Below are positions 54,020-64,000 of a stretch of DNA of 64,000 nucleotides, piece by piece. Made by a program: the position numbers and the translations under genes. The notes under the pieces were generated by a model that saw nothing but the letters and a program-made list of their open reading frames with translations, had not been told where the DNA came from and ran no database searches. Within the stretch, counting starts at the first letter, position 1, and each line of letters begins with the position of its first letter. The DNA is from Platerodrilus igneus (Eukaryota > Arthropoda > Insecta > Coleoptera > Lycidae), in NCBI GenBank assembly GCA_036346225.1, contig JARFIW010000003.1:2102501-2166500 (forward strand), written 5' to 3'.

Positions 54020-56051
54020 TACTCAAATTTAGACCAGGGTAGAAAATTAATTAACGACAACAAATGATTTTAATCACCGTGTATAAGGACGCTTTCTATA
54101 AAAAGAAGCAGAATTAAAATGCTCAACGTGTATTTAATTTAATTGTTCCAAGAAACAAATAGAAATTACGTGCAAAATTTATATTAATTAATTCAATTTT
54201 TAAGTAACGAGTATTAAACAAAATGTACAAATAATAATTAATATTAAATTAGTATTCGCTAAAAATTAAAGGGTAGAAGTCAATGCCATTCATCATTATT
54301 TTAATTGGAGTTAATTGAAGCTGTTAAAAACCCAATAATATTCAAATCGTAGAAGTGTTATTTAAAATGTTACAATTGAACACCTGCGTATTTTTAAATG
54401 TCAAATTCTAATAAATTTGAATGGATAAACATTCAGATTCTAGGTATATTGGAAACGGTCGGATAAACCATAGCTTATGGTAACGGGAAGGCTAGATACG
54501 GGGTTATTTAACCCAAATAAGAATACACGTGGACTAAAATAACCGATAGTAAAGAGTATCGATTTGCACCACTAGGAGCAAGTTAGAAAAAGACAGATAA
54601 AATGCGCAAGGCAGAGACACAGATAATGAAAGATGCATAATTGTAATAAGATGCAGATATGAGAGGTGTAAACGTAACGATTTCTATACAAAATTAATTA
54701 GTATTCTCGGACGTGTTTGCGAGCCGTGTGAAAATTTCTTAGAGTTTCAACTGGCGCGTGTGCAAATTTAATAGAACCGCGTGCCGGACTGTCGAAAAGG
54801 GAACATAGTATGCAAAATTCTGAAAACTGGCCGTCGCGGGACAAAACCGAGATACAGGCGAGCTATTATATAAACCCGGACTTTAAACAGTTTCGCTCTC
54901 TTAGATTTTCGATTTGATTCAATACTTTAAACAGTTTGCTCTTATATTTTGGTGATTATTGAATACTTTAAAACAGTTTGCTCTTTACGTGCTACGATAC
55001 AAGTTGTTATGCATTAGTGCACTTAGAAAAGAAGATACAAGGTAATAAAGTCTAGTTATATTTGCGAGTATTACTGTACCAATTATCGAAATTAGTAACG
55101 ATAAATGAATAAACAAAAGTAGGCAGTTTTGGGTATAGCGTGAAAGAAGTATGAATTTCAGTGCTATTTTTCGGGGGTGTTAATAATCAAATCTTATTCG
55201 TAATCGTGATTGGATCCACAAACAAGATTTAGATATACATAGATGCGTTCCTGAGTAGCCCTGAAACGTTTTAAACGAATGGTGTTGTAGATGAATTTTA
55301 AAAGGCGTTCAGAATCTAAAGCCGTAAACATAAACCAGCTGGAATGGTGGAATTAGCAAGTCCGATGTACATTGAAGCCACGAGTGCAGTAACCTTCAGG
55401 TAAATTATACAATTTTGTTCGAACTTTGATGTTTTGGTGTGTGTTGGATATTTTTATAATTTGTTTGCTAAAAAATGGACAGTAGTAAATTTGTACAAAC
55501 AACAAATTTTTAATTTTAAGGTGAAATTTTCTTGTTTAAGTAGAAAGGAGTATTTAGCAGTTTATGTTCTTGATTATGAAGAAAATTTGGGTCTGTCTTT
55601 GAGCTCAATTAGACTAACCTGCTTGATTAACGTAAAGGGGTGGGAGATGCTCCCTTTGTACTCAGACTTAGGTCTGCACATATTGTTAAATTAATTAGTA
55701 GGCATCCTACAAGGACTTTAAATCGGGATGCAAATTAAAATGATGACAAATTTAATCTTGAAATTTTATGATACTGAAATTTATGCTACAATTTAATTTT
55801 GAAATTTTAATGTATTATGAATATTGATGTAAATAGAGTTAACGTTGATGTTTGTGGTAGGAATGTGTGTTTTTTTTTATGAATGAGGATGAAAGTTTTA
55901 ACTAGGTGAGCAGCCGAGGCGGAAAGAGTAAAGAGGCGATTATCAGAAGAGATTCAACAGGGCAAGAATCACGGCAAATCTTGGTGCCAAATTCGAGAGG
56001 TTCGAATATCATTTTTTACTGTGGTGAGGCTTTTTGGTAGGTTTCACAGCA
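54020..56051 (+). mobile_element. Gypsy B-type LTR, plus strand
   Basis: Starts TACTCAAATTTAGACCAGGG, the same as the LTR start of Gypsy B read on its own strand (TACTCATATTTAGACCAGGG). It ends GTTTCACAGCA before a primer site. The inner part also matches B (for instance AGCTCAATTAGAC, GTAGGCATCCTACAAGGAC and GAGCAGCCGAGGCG). At 2,032 bp it is slightly shorter than B. A TATA-like ATATAAACCCGG lies near 54869. Only a short leader follows before a TA tract. Confidence 0.82.
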
Positions 56052-56055
56052 ACTA

Positions 56056-56073
56056 TGGCGCCCAACGTGGAGC
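56056..56073 (+). promoter_or_regulatory. Primer binding site, tRNA-Lys type
   Basis: TGGCGCCCAACGTGGAGC, four bases after the LTR end. TGGCGCCCAACGTGGGGC is the known site complementary to the 3' end of tRNA-Lys; one base differs. This is the best-preserved site of the three in the window. Confidence 0.82.
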
Positions 56074-56121
56074 TCGATTCGAAAACCGTAGTTCCCGAAG
56101 AAGGGATGGTGAGGATACACA

Positions 56122-56123
<2 letters not shown>

Positions 56124-56167
<44 letters not shown>

Positions 56168-56194
56168 CTATATATATATATATATATATATATG
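56124..56194. repeat. (TA)n tract
   Basis: TA repeats with two AATC breaks, between the primer-site leader and the right arm of the inverted repeat. Confidence 0.9.
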
Positions 56195-56199
56195 AATCT

Positions 56200-56287
56200 A
56201 TATATTTACATCTATATTGATATGATAATGCCGTACTCGGTGTTCTGTACGTTTTTACTTAACGCCACTGCTCTGTGTTTTCAATAT
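56200..56287. repeat. Right arm of long-range inverted repeat
   Basis: Reverse complement of 53325-53380 with 20 extra bases (about 56231-56250). Confidence 0.72.
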
Positions 56288-56933
56288 ATATATATACCTT
56301 TAATCAATGGCGCCATCTTGGTTGACACCTTTGGATCAATAGATAGACTTGTGGAAAAGTACCTCACCAAGCGTTTGTAAAAATACAGGTTTCTACAAAC
56401 GTATAATCAAAACACCAAAAACATGATCGCCCTAAATATTTCTTAGTTATTTGTTGGGTAATTATAGATTTAGATCATAATAAAAAAGAGTTAGTGATGC
56501 ACGCGTCGCTTCAGTTCACTTATTCTGTGGTGCTTGATGGTGGCACAACGCCTTATTAGTTTTATCCTGAAATAGACAATGTAGTGTAGTCTCTTTACTT
56601 GTAAATACGCTTTAATTAATTTATCAATAAATATTTGATATTAGCTTCTTTCAAGACTAATCAAAGGACATAGAGTCCATCTCCATTGTTAGACTGGTCC
56701 GCCGAGTTTCTTCGAAATGCACATACAGAAGATACAGCTTATTAATCGAAATACAGCACCTTTCTTATTACAAACACCAACGCCTTTACACTATTAGAAC
56801 TGTAAAAGTCATTACAGCATAAAACAGCGTGGTCTGTTTACAGTATAAATAAGAGCGAGTTACTGATGTTTTAACAAGCATCCATTCTGGTTGGACCATT
56901 GTTACACGTTAGTACTTGGGGTACATATAGTTG
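56288..56933. other. Non-coding spacer
   Basis: No gene or repeat recognised. Confidence 0.45.
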
Positions 56934-57216
56934 GGCGGCTCCGTGGGTTAGACAAGTTCGCGTATGACTAATAATCCCAAGGTCCCGGTTTCGATTCTGA
57001 CATGAACCGCTTGAAAAATGTTAGACGAGCATTTTTCAGAGTAATACACCCTTGTTCGGATGAGAGGTAAAATGGAAGTGTCATGTGTGCGTTATCACGC
57101 ACGTTAAAGATCTTTCTCACTTGGAATAGAAAGGGTTCGTCAAAATTCAAAATTTCCAGATAAAAAGAACTCGCTTCCTGGCCAATGTAGTAGCCACGGG
57201 TGGAGCATTAGAAAGT
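56934..57216 (+). mobile_element. tRNA-headed SINE, second copy
   Basis: Matches the 33382 copy from GGCGGCTCCGTGGGTTAG to GGTGGAGCATTAGAAAG, with more differences, including CGGTTTCGATTC for box B. No target duplication found. Confidence 0.83.
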
Positions 57217-57231
57217 AAAATTTGAACCCAG

Positions 57232-57729
57232 GTCGGTATGAAGCAGCTCTAACTTCTTTCCTATTCTTTGACAATCTAAACAGTTCTCACATCCTTCACA
57301 ACCTAAATTTCTAATAATTTGACTAACATAGCTTGGTCTAGGTCTTCCTATACTCTTTTATCTTTTTCTTATCCACCACCTACATAGATATTAGCAACCT
57401 GATGGTTTTTAAAGAACTCCAACAGGTTTACATGATTCCCATTTATAAGGAAATGAAATATTACCTGGTTATCCCCTCCAAAAAAAGAAAAGTGTTAAAT
57501 TATATGTTATGGTAAGGCTTTAAAAATCGCTGCCAAAATGCCAGACCGCTAACTAATTGTGAGTTATGTCATGGAGACGTTAATTAAAATATATGTTATG
57601 GTAAGGCTTAAGCAGCGAATCACTGCCAACATGCCAAACTGCTAACTAATTGTGAGTTATATCATGGTGACATTTAGTTAACTTGATTTTTATTTATTTT
57701 TTTTTGTTTTGTTTTCAAACTTACTTAAG
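57232..57729 (-). mobile_element. RTE LINE 3'-end fragments, second locus
   Basis: About 57235-57400 repeats the C-terminal coding end that recurs at 57735-57880. Between them, on the minus strand, is the 3' untranslated part with an 89-bp tandem repeat (57502-57590 and 57591-57680, starting ATATGTTATGGTAAGGCTT). The order coding end, UTR, coding end copies that at 6.3-7.3 kb. Confidence 0.68.
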
Positions 57730-58665
57730 GCCGGTTTGACGCAACTCTAAATTCTTTTCTATTCTGAGCTAGTCTAAAAAGATTTACATACCCTTCACTA
57801 CCTAAATCTCTAATAATTTGACAAATATAGCTTTGTCTAGGTCTTCCTACTCTATTTTTATTTGGTAGTCTATAATCTAAAACCTTACTATATAGTCCCC
57901 CATGTCTTAACTGGTGCCCTAACTATCAATCTATTTCTCCTGACCTTTAATTGTTTCCACATACAGGGTTCCTCACCTATCCTTCTATAAACTTCTTCAT
58001 TTGTTACTCTATCTTGTCCAACTAATTTTTAACATTCTCCTATAACACCAAGTTTCAAAAGCTTCTATCTTTTTCTTATCTACTTCTTTAATTGTCCAAG
58101 TCTCACTACCGTATAGTAGAACGCTCCATACGTACGACTTAAAGAAACTTTTTCTATTATCTAAACTAATACTATTAGCTATTAATAAGTTTTTCTTTTT
58201 AAAAACATTTTTCGGGATTGAGCTATTGTAGCTACTATATCCCTTCTGCTACACCCAACTTTTGTAATTATACTACCTAAATAGCAAAATTGATCTGCCT
58301 CCTCTAATTCGGTAGTACCTATTTTTAATTTTGGTTTAGAACTAGGCAGTAACTCACTTGTCATTATCTTTGTCTTTTCTGAGTTAATTCTCATACTATA
58401 GTTACTCAATATAAACATTAAAAATCAAGGGAGATAGTATAAAGCCCTGTCTTACGCCATTTCTAATCTTAGCTTCCTTTTGTATTTCATCAAATCTAAT
58501 TACTACACATTGGTTTATCTATAGACTGTAAATAATTTTTCTATCCCAATGAGAGATTCTTATTTTTTGCAAAACCCTAAACACAACAATCCAGTTAACC
58601 CTATCAAATGCCTTTTCTAAATCTAAAAACGCAAAATGAGTCTTTTTATTTTTTTGTAACCTTGC
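57730..58665 (-). pseudogene. RTE LINE, second copy, RT C-terminal half
   Basis: Minus-strand remains. NKKTHFAFLDLEKAFDRVNW (motif A) is followed by GVRQGFILSPLIFNVYIE (motif B). YSMRINSEKTKIM then joins directly, so the FADD motif C is deleted. QFCYLGSIITKVGCSRRD and YGSETWTIKEVDKKKIEAFE follow. Breaks are many. It is the same clade as the 7.3-10.1 kb copy but diverged from it. Confidence 0.82.
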
Positions 58666-60189
58666 GCCGTTGCTGACAGTCCAGTCTGCGCAGGGGGAAT
58701 GCGGATGTGCGCGGAGTCGAGGAAGGGACATTAAGCAACGAGACATGGACTAAGCAACAAGTATCTAAGTGCGGTGTAGTTTTTAGATAAAAACAGGTAT
58801 GTAGTTTTCCTTTGTCTCCCATTATCGTACCCGCTACCTATTTCCTTTCAAACCCCTACGAGATGCAATAGAAATTCAGTGACGGATAATAATTTTATGT
58901 TCAAAACGGCGCAATCATAACCCAAACCACGTGCTGGACCCTGAGATTAAGTTCCGAGAGATACACATCACGTAAGTAATTTGAATTTGACCTAGAATGT
59001 GCATGTAAATTTGACTTAGACAGCGATTTCATCATCCGGTAAAAACGTGGTCTGTATATGTTATAACAATGGCGTTGGAGCCACGTTTAAAGTGTATAAA
59101 TAGCGCGTAAATTGCGGCGCGAGAACGGTAACAAAATGTACCATGTAAATATGGAGAATGTATACAAACATTGACAACACATCACGTATGCGGTGTACGT
59201 TTAGATATATTGATAATTATCGATGTATTCTTTACTGTATTTATGTAACCACTATAATATTAATGTGCTAAATTATACTGCATTGGTTTTAGTATATAAA
59301 ATTTTCAAGCTTTTAACAGGCCTGGTGAAGGGGTTTAAGACTTGTTGTTTTCAAATTGTGTGACGTCATACATAAATTACGAATTATATTGATTTTTTTC
59401 TATAAACGTTAAACGTTAGTAAGATGTGTATAAAAAGTGACAAACACCAACTCTATACACAGCAATTGGACAAATTCGGTCTGTCTGTAAAAGAAGACAA
59501 ACAATTCGCAATCCCCAACAGTGCGCGTACCTATGCATTGGGGCACAAAGACCAAACTTTAAGTAGACTAGGTGTACACACATTTTTACAGATTTTAAAA
59601 ATCTTTGTTATTAGAGTACCTAAGTGCAAATTTGTTGGCACAGTATCAATTGTGTTTTTGATTTTTAAAAAAGTACTGCAGGTCTAGTATGGATGTATAA
59701 ACGTTTTTGGGGAAAACCATCTCAGACATTAACCTAATGAGTACAATAAAGGGAATGCATTTTCTTATTGTTGAAGTGGACTAGGCGTTCTGGATATATA
59801 CCAGAAACTTACAATATAGTTTTGCAAAATAAATGGTGTCTATATACTATCCCTTGCAACGTCACTGGTACATACCTGGAGTTAAAATGAAACGCGTCTA
59901 GTACACTACCTCATGTGTGATGTGGAAAAGAGTATACATATATGACTACATCTTTGTCAGCGCAATTCTTCTCTATTTTTAGGTTCTCTTGAACAATTCC
60001 ATTTTATGGTATGCATGTAACGACATCTCCGATCGCTGCAGAAATACTACATTCCGTTTTTTTTTGCAATGTATAATTTTGCTGATTACTGTATTATTGA
60101 CGGTATTTAACAAATTATGCATAAAGTGTGCAAAAGAAACAGCATTGTCACATATTGTCACTTTATATATTACATAAAGATACTGCTGA
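58666..60189. other. Unassigned block interrupting the second RTE copy
   Basis: 1.5 kb in place of the RT fingers. An 87-codon plus-strand frame (59424-59687) has no known motif. The left edge is GC-richer (CAGTCCAGTCTGCGCAGGGG). No terminal repeats or target duplication were found, so insertion with deletion is only an inference. Confidence 0.45.
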
Positions 60190-61450
60190 AAGAATTAAAA
60201 ATAGGTCAGAAGGTTCCCTTATGTAAATCTTCTAAATATTTTTTCCAACTATCTGCTACATCAACTTTATTTATTAGAAGCTCATTATTCTCATCTTTAA
60301 TACCATTATATTTTTTCCTATCTTCCCCGAAAAAATTTTTAACTGCTCTGTGTAAGCCACGTCTGTCTGACCTATTCTCAAATCATCTTGTATTCCTTTA
60401 CAATACTCCTCCATCCATTTATTTCTAGCTTATCTACACTCATGTACTGTTTTATTTCTAACTATATTATGTTTTTGCTTACGTTCACTATCTAATTCTC
60501 TGAAAGGTTTAACTTTTCTTCTATTCCCTATTAAATCTAATATCCCCTTTGTTTCCCAGAATTTTCTCGCTTCTACTTTTTTCTTACCTATAGTCTGTGT
60601 TGCTGTATCATGTACAGCCCTTTTTATTTCTTTCCATCTATTTTCTACGTTCCCTCCTATAGCTATCTCTTTGATCTTATTATCTAATACTTGTTAATAT
60701 TCCTCTTTTACCTCACTATCATTAAGCTGACCTAGATCCTATTCCTCTCTTTTCGCCTTTTTCAATTTTTTGAATTTTATATTACACTTCATTTTAACTA
60801 AATTATGATCGCTATCTATGACAGCCCCTGGATAACTACGACAGCTTTTAACTTGGTTTCTAAATCTTTGTTTAACTAAAATATAATCTATTTGGTATCT
60901 AGCTCTATCACCTGACGCTTTCCAGGTGTATCTTCTTCTAACATGTTGTTCGAATAGGGTGTTTACAGTTACTAATTTATGTTCCTGGCAAAACTCAACT
61001 AACCTTTCTCCTCCATTGTTTCGGCTACCATACCCAAATTTTCCTACCATTTTTCCTTCACTACCTTCTCCCACTGACGCATTAAAATCGCCCATAACTA
61101 TTAAATTCTCATCTCTCTTTGCTTTTCTCACTATACTATTTATATCCTCGTATACCTTTTCTACTTCCTCATCCTCGTACTGAGTTGTTGGCATGTAAAC
61201 CTGTTCTAAAACAGTGTCTGTGGGTTTTGTACTCCATCTAATTATAATTATTCTATCATTAAATTGTAAGTACTCTTTAACTTTACGTCCTAATCTTTTA
61301 CCTAACACTATTCCTACCCTTGCCTGTCTATTAGTTGAAGAAGTTGTAATTATTCTATAATTATTTTTCCAAAAGTCATTACTATCTGACTATCTCACCT
61401 CACAAATACCTAAAATGTCCTGCTTTTCTTTCTCTTTTCGACTAATAAAT
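60190..61450 (-). pseudogene. RTE LINE, second copy, endonuclease and linker
   Basis: The frame 60739-61308 reads LGRKVKEYLQFNDRIII and QVYMPTTQYEDEEVEKVYED, then LIVMGDFNASVGEGSEGKMV (GDFN), RRRYTWKASGDRARYQIDYI and AVIDSDHNLVKMK with the SDH motif intact, unlike the first copy. The linker down to about 60190 keeps DSWKKYLEDL in pieces. The 5' side (61310-61450) shows stop-broken start-region sequence. This endonuclease domain alone looks catalytically complete. Confidence 0.85.
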
Positions 61451-62955
61451 TCGTTAACCTATTTACTCTAAGTAATGACCTTACATTTTAATTCCCTATC
61501 ACTAAATCGAACCGTTGTTTTAAATCCTTACGATGGTGAGCCCCAAGTACCCCCTCCCGGAGATCCGAATGAGGGGGTATTTTACCTCCGAACAAGAATT
61601 TTACTCGTGAGCTTATTACAGTCCCGTCGACGGGGGACATGCGACACAAAAGACGGTTGGTAACGATATTCGATCATGTAAAAATCGACGCTCGAATTTC
61701 GATGACGTCACACAATATGCAAATTATTGCAACACACATTTTTCTTTTTAAATCTACAGAGTTTATAAACACCCACGCGGGGTACTTATGTGAATAGGTA
61801 AAGCTTCCTTCGGAATTACTTCCTGATGGTTTTCGTGGCTTTCTTCAGGATCGCTCCAGGCTAGCGGCTGCGGGGCTCCGTGAACTCGTTATTTCTCGGG
61901 TCGTGGGCTGCTGTTAGGCCAGGTTGCGTCCAAATTTATTCTTCTTTCTATGTAGCGGGAACGATAAGGAACGGGTTGGAGGAACGATAATCAAAGATAA
62001 GGCAAGGGAATCTACATAATAAAAGATACGTTAAGACACAACCACCCCTATTCACGTTTCCAAAAAACCAGTCCCTAAGCGTCTTTTGGATATTTCCCAC
62101 TTTTTTTCTCCGCCACACGCGTCGGCGCGAAGTCTCGCGCAACCACTTCTGGAGTGACGGAAATACGCGCAACAAGTTTTTCAAATTTTAGGCGCGAAAC
62201 TCCCGCATATCAAAACTAAACTAAGAATGTCTAGTGCCGATTTTCGGCACGTAACAATCGCGACAAAGCCATAAAAGAAAAAACTTTAAAAAAGAAAAAG
62301 ACTGTTAGCACAGTAACACCTTAAAATCTAAATCCTAACTACCCTACATAAACTCTAACTTAAATCCTACAAAATGTTTATTTGAGGCGCCACCTGGTTT
62401 TTTCGACCGATAACACGTCTTCCGAATTACCAGGAAACGGAATATGTAGCCCCATTGTCCTTGACTACATTTATAAGTGCACACACGAGTCTTTAATGTG
62501 GCGCAGTTATAATCGACAGCACAAATTTGTCGGGAAGCATGAAACACTACTTAAAGTAAAACAAATGCGACAAGTCGCCTAACCTATATACTAAAACTAA
62601 AGTTAACATTACAGTTTCCTAAATGCAAACACACATGAGCGTTGCATCAAAACTGCATCTTTGTTGGCAAAAAAGTGCCCAAATTTAAAAATGTTAATAA
62701 GAGTGAGTTACTCTACACTCTAGCAAATTTTTAGTTACTGGTACTCTGGTTTAATAAACAATACATATCAAAACTTGTCCATGACATGGTTGTGAATCAA
62801 CAAATTTACCAAAGTACCACCTTACTAAATCCTTACATTGCTAACCTAACAAATTACATTTCTACCATCAGGTTAGCTTTTTCACTTAATCTTCAAGAAA
62901 AATAATTCCCACGTCTGGTCATAAATACTAAACGTTAGGAAGATAAAAAGATAAA
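61451..62955. other. RTE 5' flank and non-coding DNA
   Basis: 61450-61620 may be RTE 5' UTR (GGTGAGCCCCAAGTACCCCC). The rest has no coding domain. A GCGCAACCAC...GTGACGGAAAT block near 62137-62163 recurs in similar form at 63869-63895. Confidence 0.45.
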
Positions 62956-63262
62956 ACCAAAATCTCAAGTTGTTATCGAAGATAATAGATAAGATAACGA
63001 TATTCAGTTTAAGTCATTATCAAAGGTACTAAGTAAGATAACGATATTAAGCTTTAGTTATTATTTGAGATACTAGGTAAGATAACGCGATATTAAACTA
63101 AAGTTATTACTAAAAGTAATCGGTAAGATAACGATATTAAACTAAGGTTATTATTAAAGGTAATCGGTAAGATAACGATATTAAACTAAGGTTATTATCC
63201 AAAATAATAAATAAGATAAAGGTATTAACTTAGGTTATTATCAAAGATAATAGATAAGACAA
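62956..63262. repeat. 44-bp minisatellite
   Basis: Six to seven units of about 44 bp around GATAACGATATTAAACTAAG then GTTATTATTAAAGGTAATCG, with drift to the left. GATAATA/TATTATC parts make each unit able to fold. Confidence 0.85.
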
Positions 63263-63588
63263 CGATAGAGTGGCTCCGTGGAGCCGTTAAATGAGAATTT
63301 TTTGTACCCCCCTAAAAAGAGCAACCTATGAGGCAGGCCCGTTTGCAATAAACGGCACGAGGAACCGCCAAAGGCATTTGGGTGCATCCCTGCACCCAGC
63401 GTTAATTGATATCGGTGATATAATCACCCGATATCCACACGATATATAACGATACTTATATATTCATGCACTCACACATTCACACACTCATACATACCTT
63501 CACTGTTAGCACCCCTATGCGCTGACAGCGGCACCGCAAGACCTCACGAAAGATTCCCAGAGACGTGGTCCGGGTGTCTGTGAAAACC
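63263..63588. other. Spacer with two hairpins
   Basis: GGGTGCA/TGCACCC with a 4-nt loop at 63380-63397, and GATATCGGTGAT/ATCACCCGATATC at 63408-63435 with one bulged base. No coding frame. GTGGCTCCGTGGAGCC at 63264 resembles the SINE head start. Confidence 0.5.
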
Positions 63589-63848
63589 TACGCCTAAGGT
63601 TCCGGGTTCAAATCCTGACTCGGTTTGCTTGAAAAATGTTACGTGAGCATTTTTCACAAAAATACACCCTCGTTCGGATGAGAGGTAAAATGGAGGTCCC
63701 GTGTGTGAGTGTTGTCACGCACGTTAAAGATCCCTACCTTGCTTGGAACAGCAAGGGTTCGGCAAAATTCAAAATTTTCCAGATAAAAAAAACTCGTTTC
63801 CTGGCCAATGTAGTACCTTCGGGTGGAGCATTGAAAAATCACATGTAA
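63589..63848 (+). mobile_element. SINE, 5'-truncated copy with 14-bp TSD
   Basis: TGTCTGTGAAAACC at about 63575-63588 and 63849-63862 flanks the insertion. It starts within the tRNA head just before box B (GGGTTCAAATCC) and keeps the hairpin, the CACGCACGTTAAAGATCC block and the 3' part to CACATGTA. Confidence 0.85.
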
Positions 63849-63862
63849 TGTCTGTGAAAACC

Positions 63863-64000
63863 CTCCGCGCAACCACACGATGACTGACGGAAATGAAAAG
63901 GCAGTAGAAATAGGAACGGTAGAAAGAGGGAGGTAGGTATTTGGAATGCATAAGAAGCACTTCCAGGTAGACGAAAATAGAGGAAGGGCTCGCATTGAGC
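63863..64000. other. Right edge, non-coding
   Basis: Ends without a recognisable gene. Confidence 0.4.

Noticed and set aside
55434..55694. 86-codon plus-strand frame
   Set aside because: Falls inside the Gypsy B-type LTR, with no coding similarity.
59424..59687. 87-codon frame as a host gene
   Set aside because: No recognisable domain, no exon context, and it lies in a block inside a broken LINE.

Overview
The window reads as a piece of an AT-rich arthropod (probably insect) genome made almost entirely of transposable elements and simple repeats. I found no host protein-coding gene I would defend. The evidence for an insect-like eukaryote is the element mix: R1/LOA-like and RTE-type LINEs, IS630-Tc1-mariner elements including the DUF4817-type family common in insects, a ZMYM1-like hAT, a Penelope-like element, Ty3/Gypsy elements with a tRNA-Lys-type primer site, and a tRNA-headed SINE. 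Nearly every coding frame is broken by stops or frameshifts, and no bacterial signals are present.

Layout. 0-5 kb: a BED zinc-finger hAT relic and a 5'-truncated R1/LOA-like LINE. 5.4-6.3 kb: a mariner-like relic. 6.3-10.1 kb: an RTE LINE (endonuclease plus reverse transcriptase, minus strand) with extra copies of its own 3' end in tandem. 11.9-14.0 kb: a ZMYM1-like hAT beginning at a CAGGG terminus. 14.0-14.3 kb: a foldback element and a TA tract. 14.3-26.1 kb: Gypsy element A with two 450-bp LTRs, gag, protease, RT, RNase H and integrase on the minus strand. It was split by a mariner (16.7-19.3 kb), which was itself split by a TG...CA insertion with a 4-bp duplication (17.0-18.8 kb). A separate 2-kb terminal-inverted-repeat element lies in its gag (23.2-25.2 kb).

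26.4-33.7 kb: a CA-type microsatellite, a 715-bp internally deleted DUF4817 mariner with TA-flanked TIRs, a decayed transposase-like gene, a GAGGATGTC minisatellite and a full-length SINE with a 15-bp target duplication. 36.2-37.7 kb: a truncated Penelope-like RT against a 362-bp GAAGA repeat. 38.3-45.8 kb: Gypsy element B, with 2.17-kb LTRs that are nearly identical, an internal part reduced to gag, protease and a stub of RT, and TA repeats on both sides. 45.8-56.2 kb: a mosaic of blocks bounded by TA repeats. These are LTRs related to B on the plus strand, a plus-strand gag-pro fragment, foldback repeats carrying tRNA-like sequences, and a hammerhead ribozyme motif with a long stem I on the minus strand. 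56.9-64 kb: SINE copies, a second broken RTE LINE and a 44-bp minisatellite.

The genes do not form a pathway. What links them is insertion history: elements nest inside one another, the TA tracts look like preferred landing or exchange sites, and several elements (Gypsy B, the two deleted mariners, the SINE, the tRNA-bearing foldbacks) look non-autonomous and would depend on enzymes made elsewhere. The most unusual signals are the hammerhead motif near 53.6 kb and the tRNA-bearing foldback arrays at 48.1-51.4 kb.
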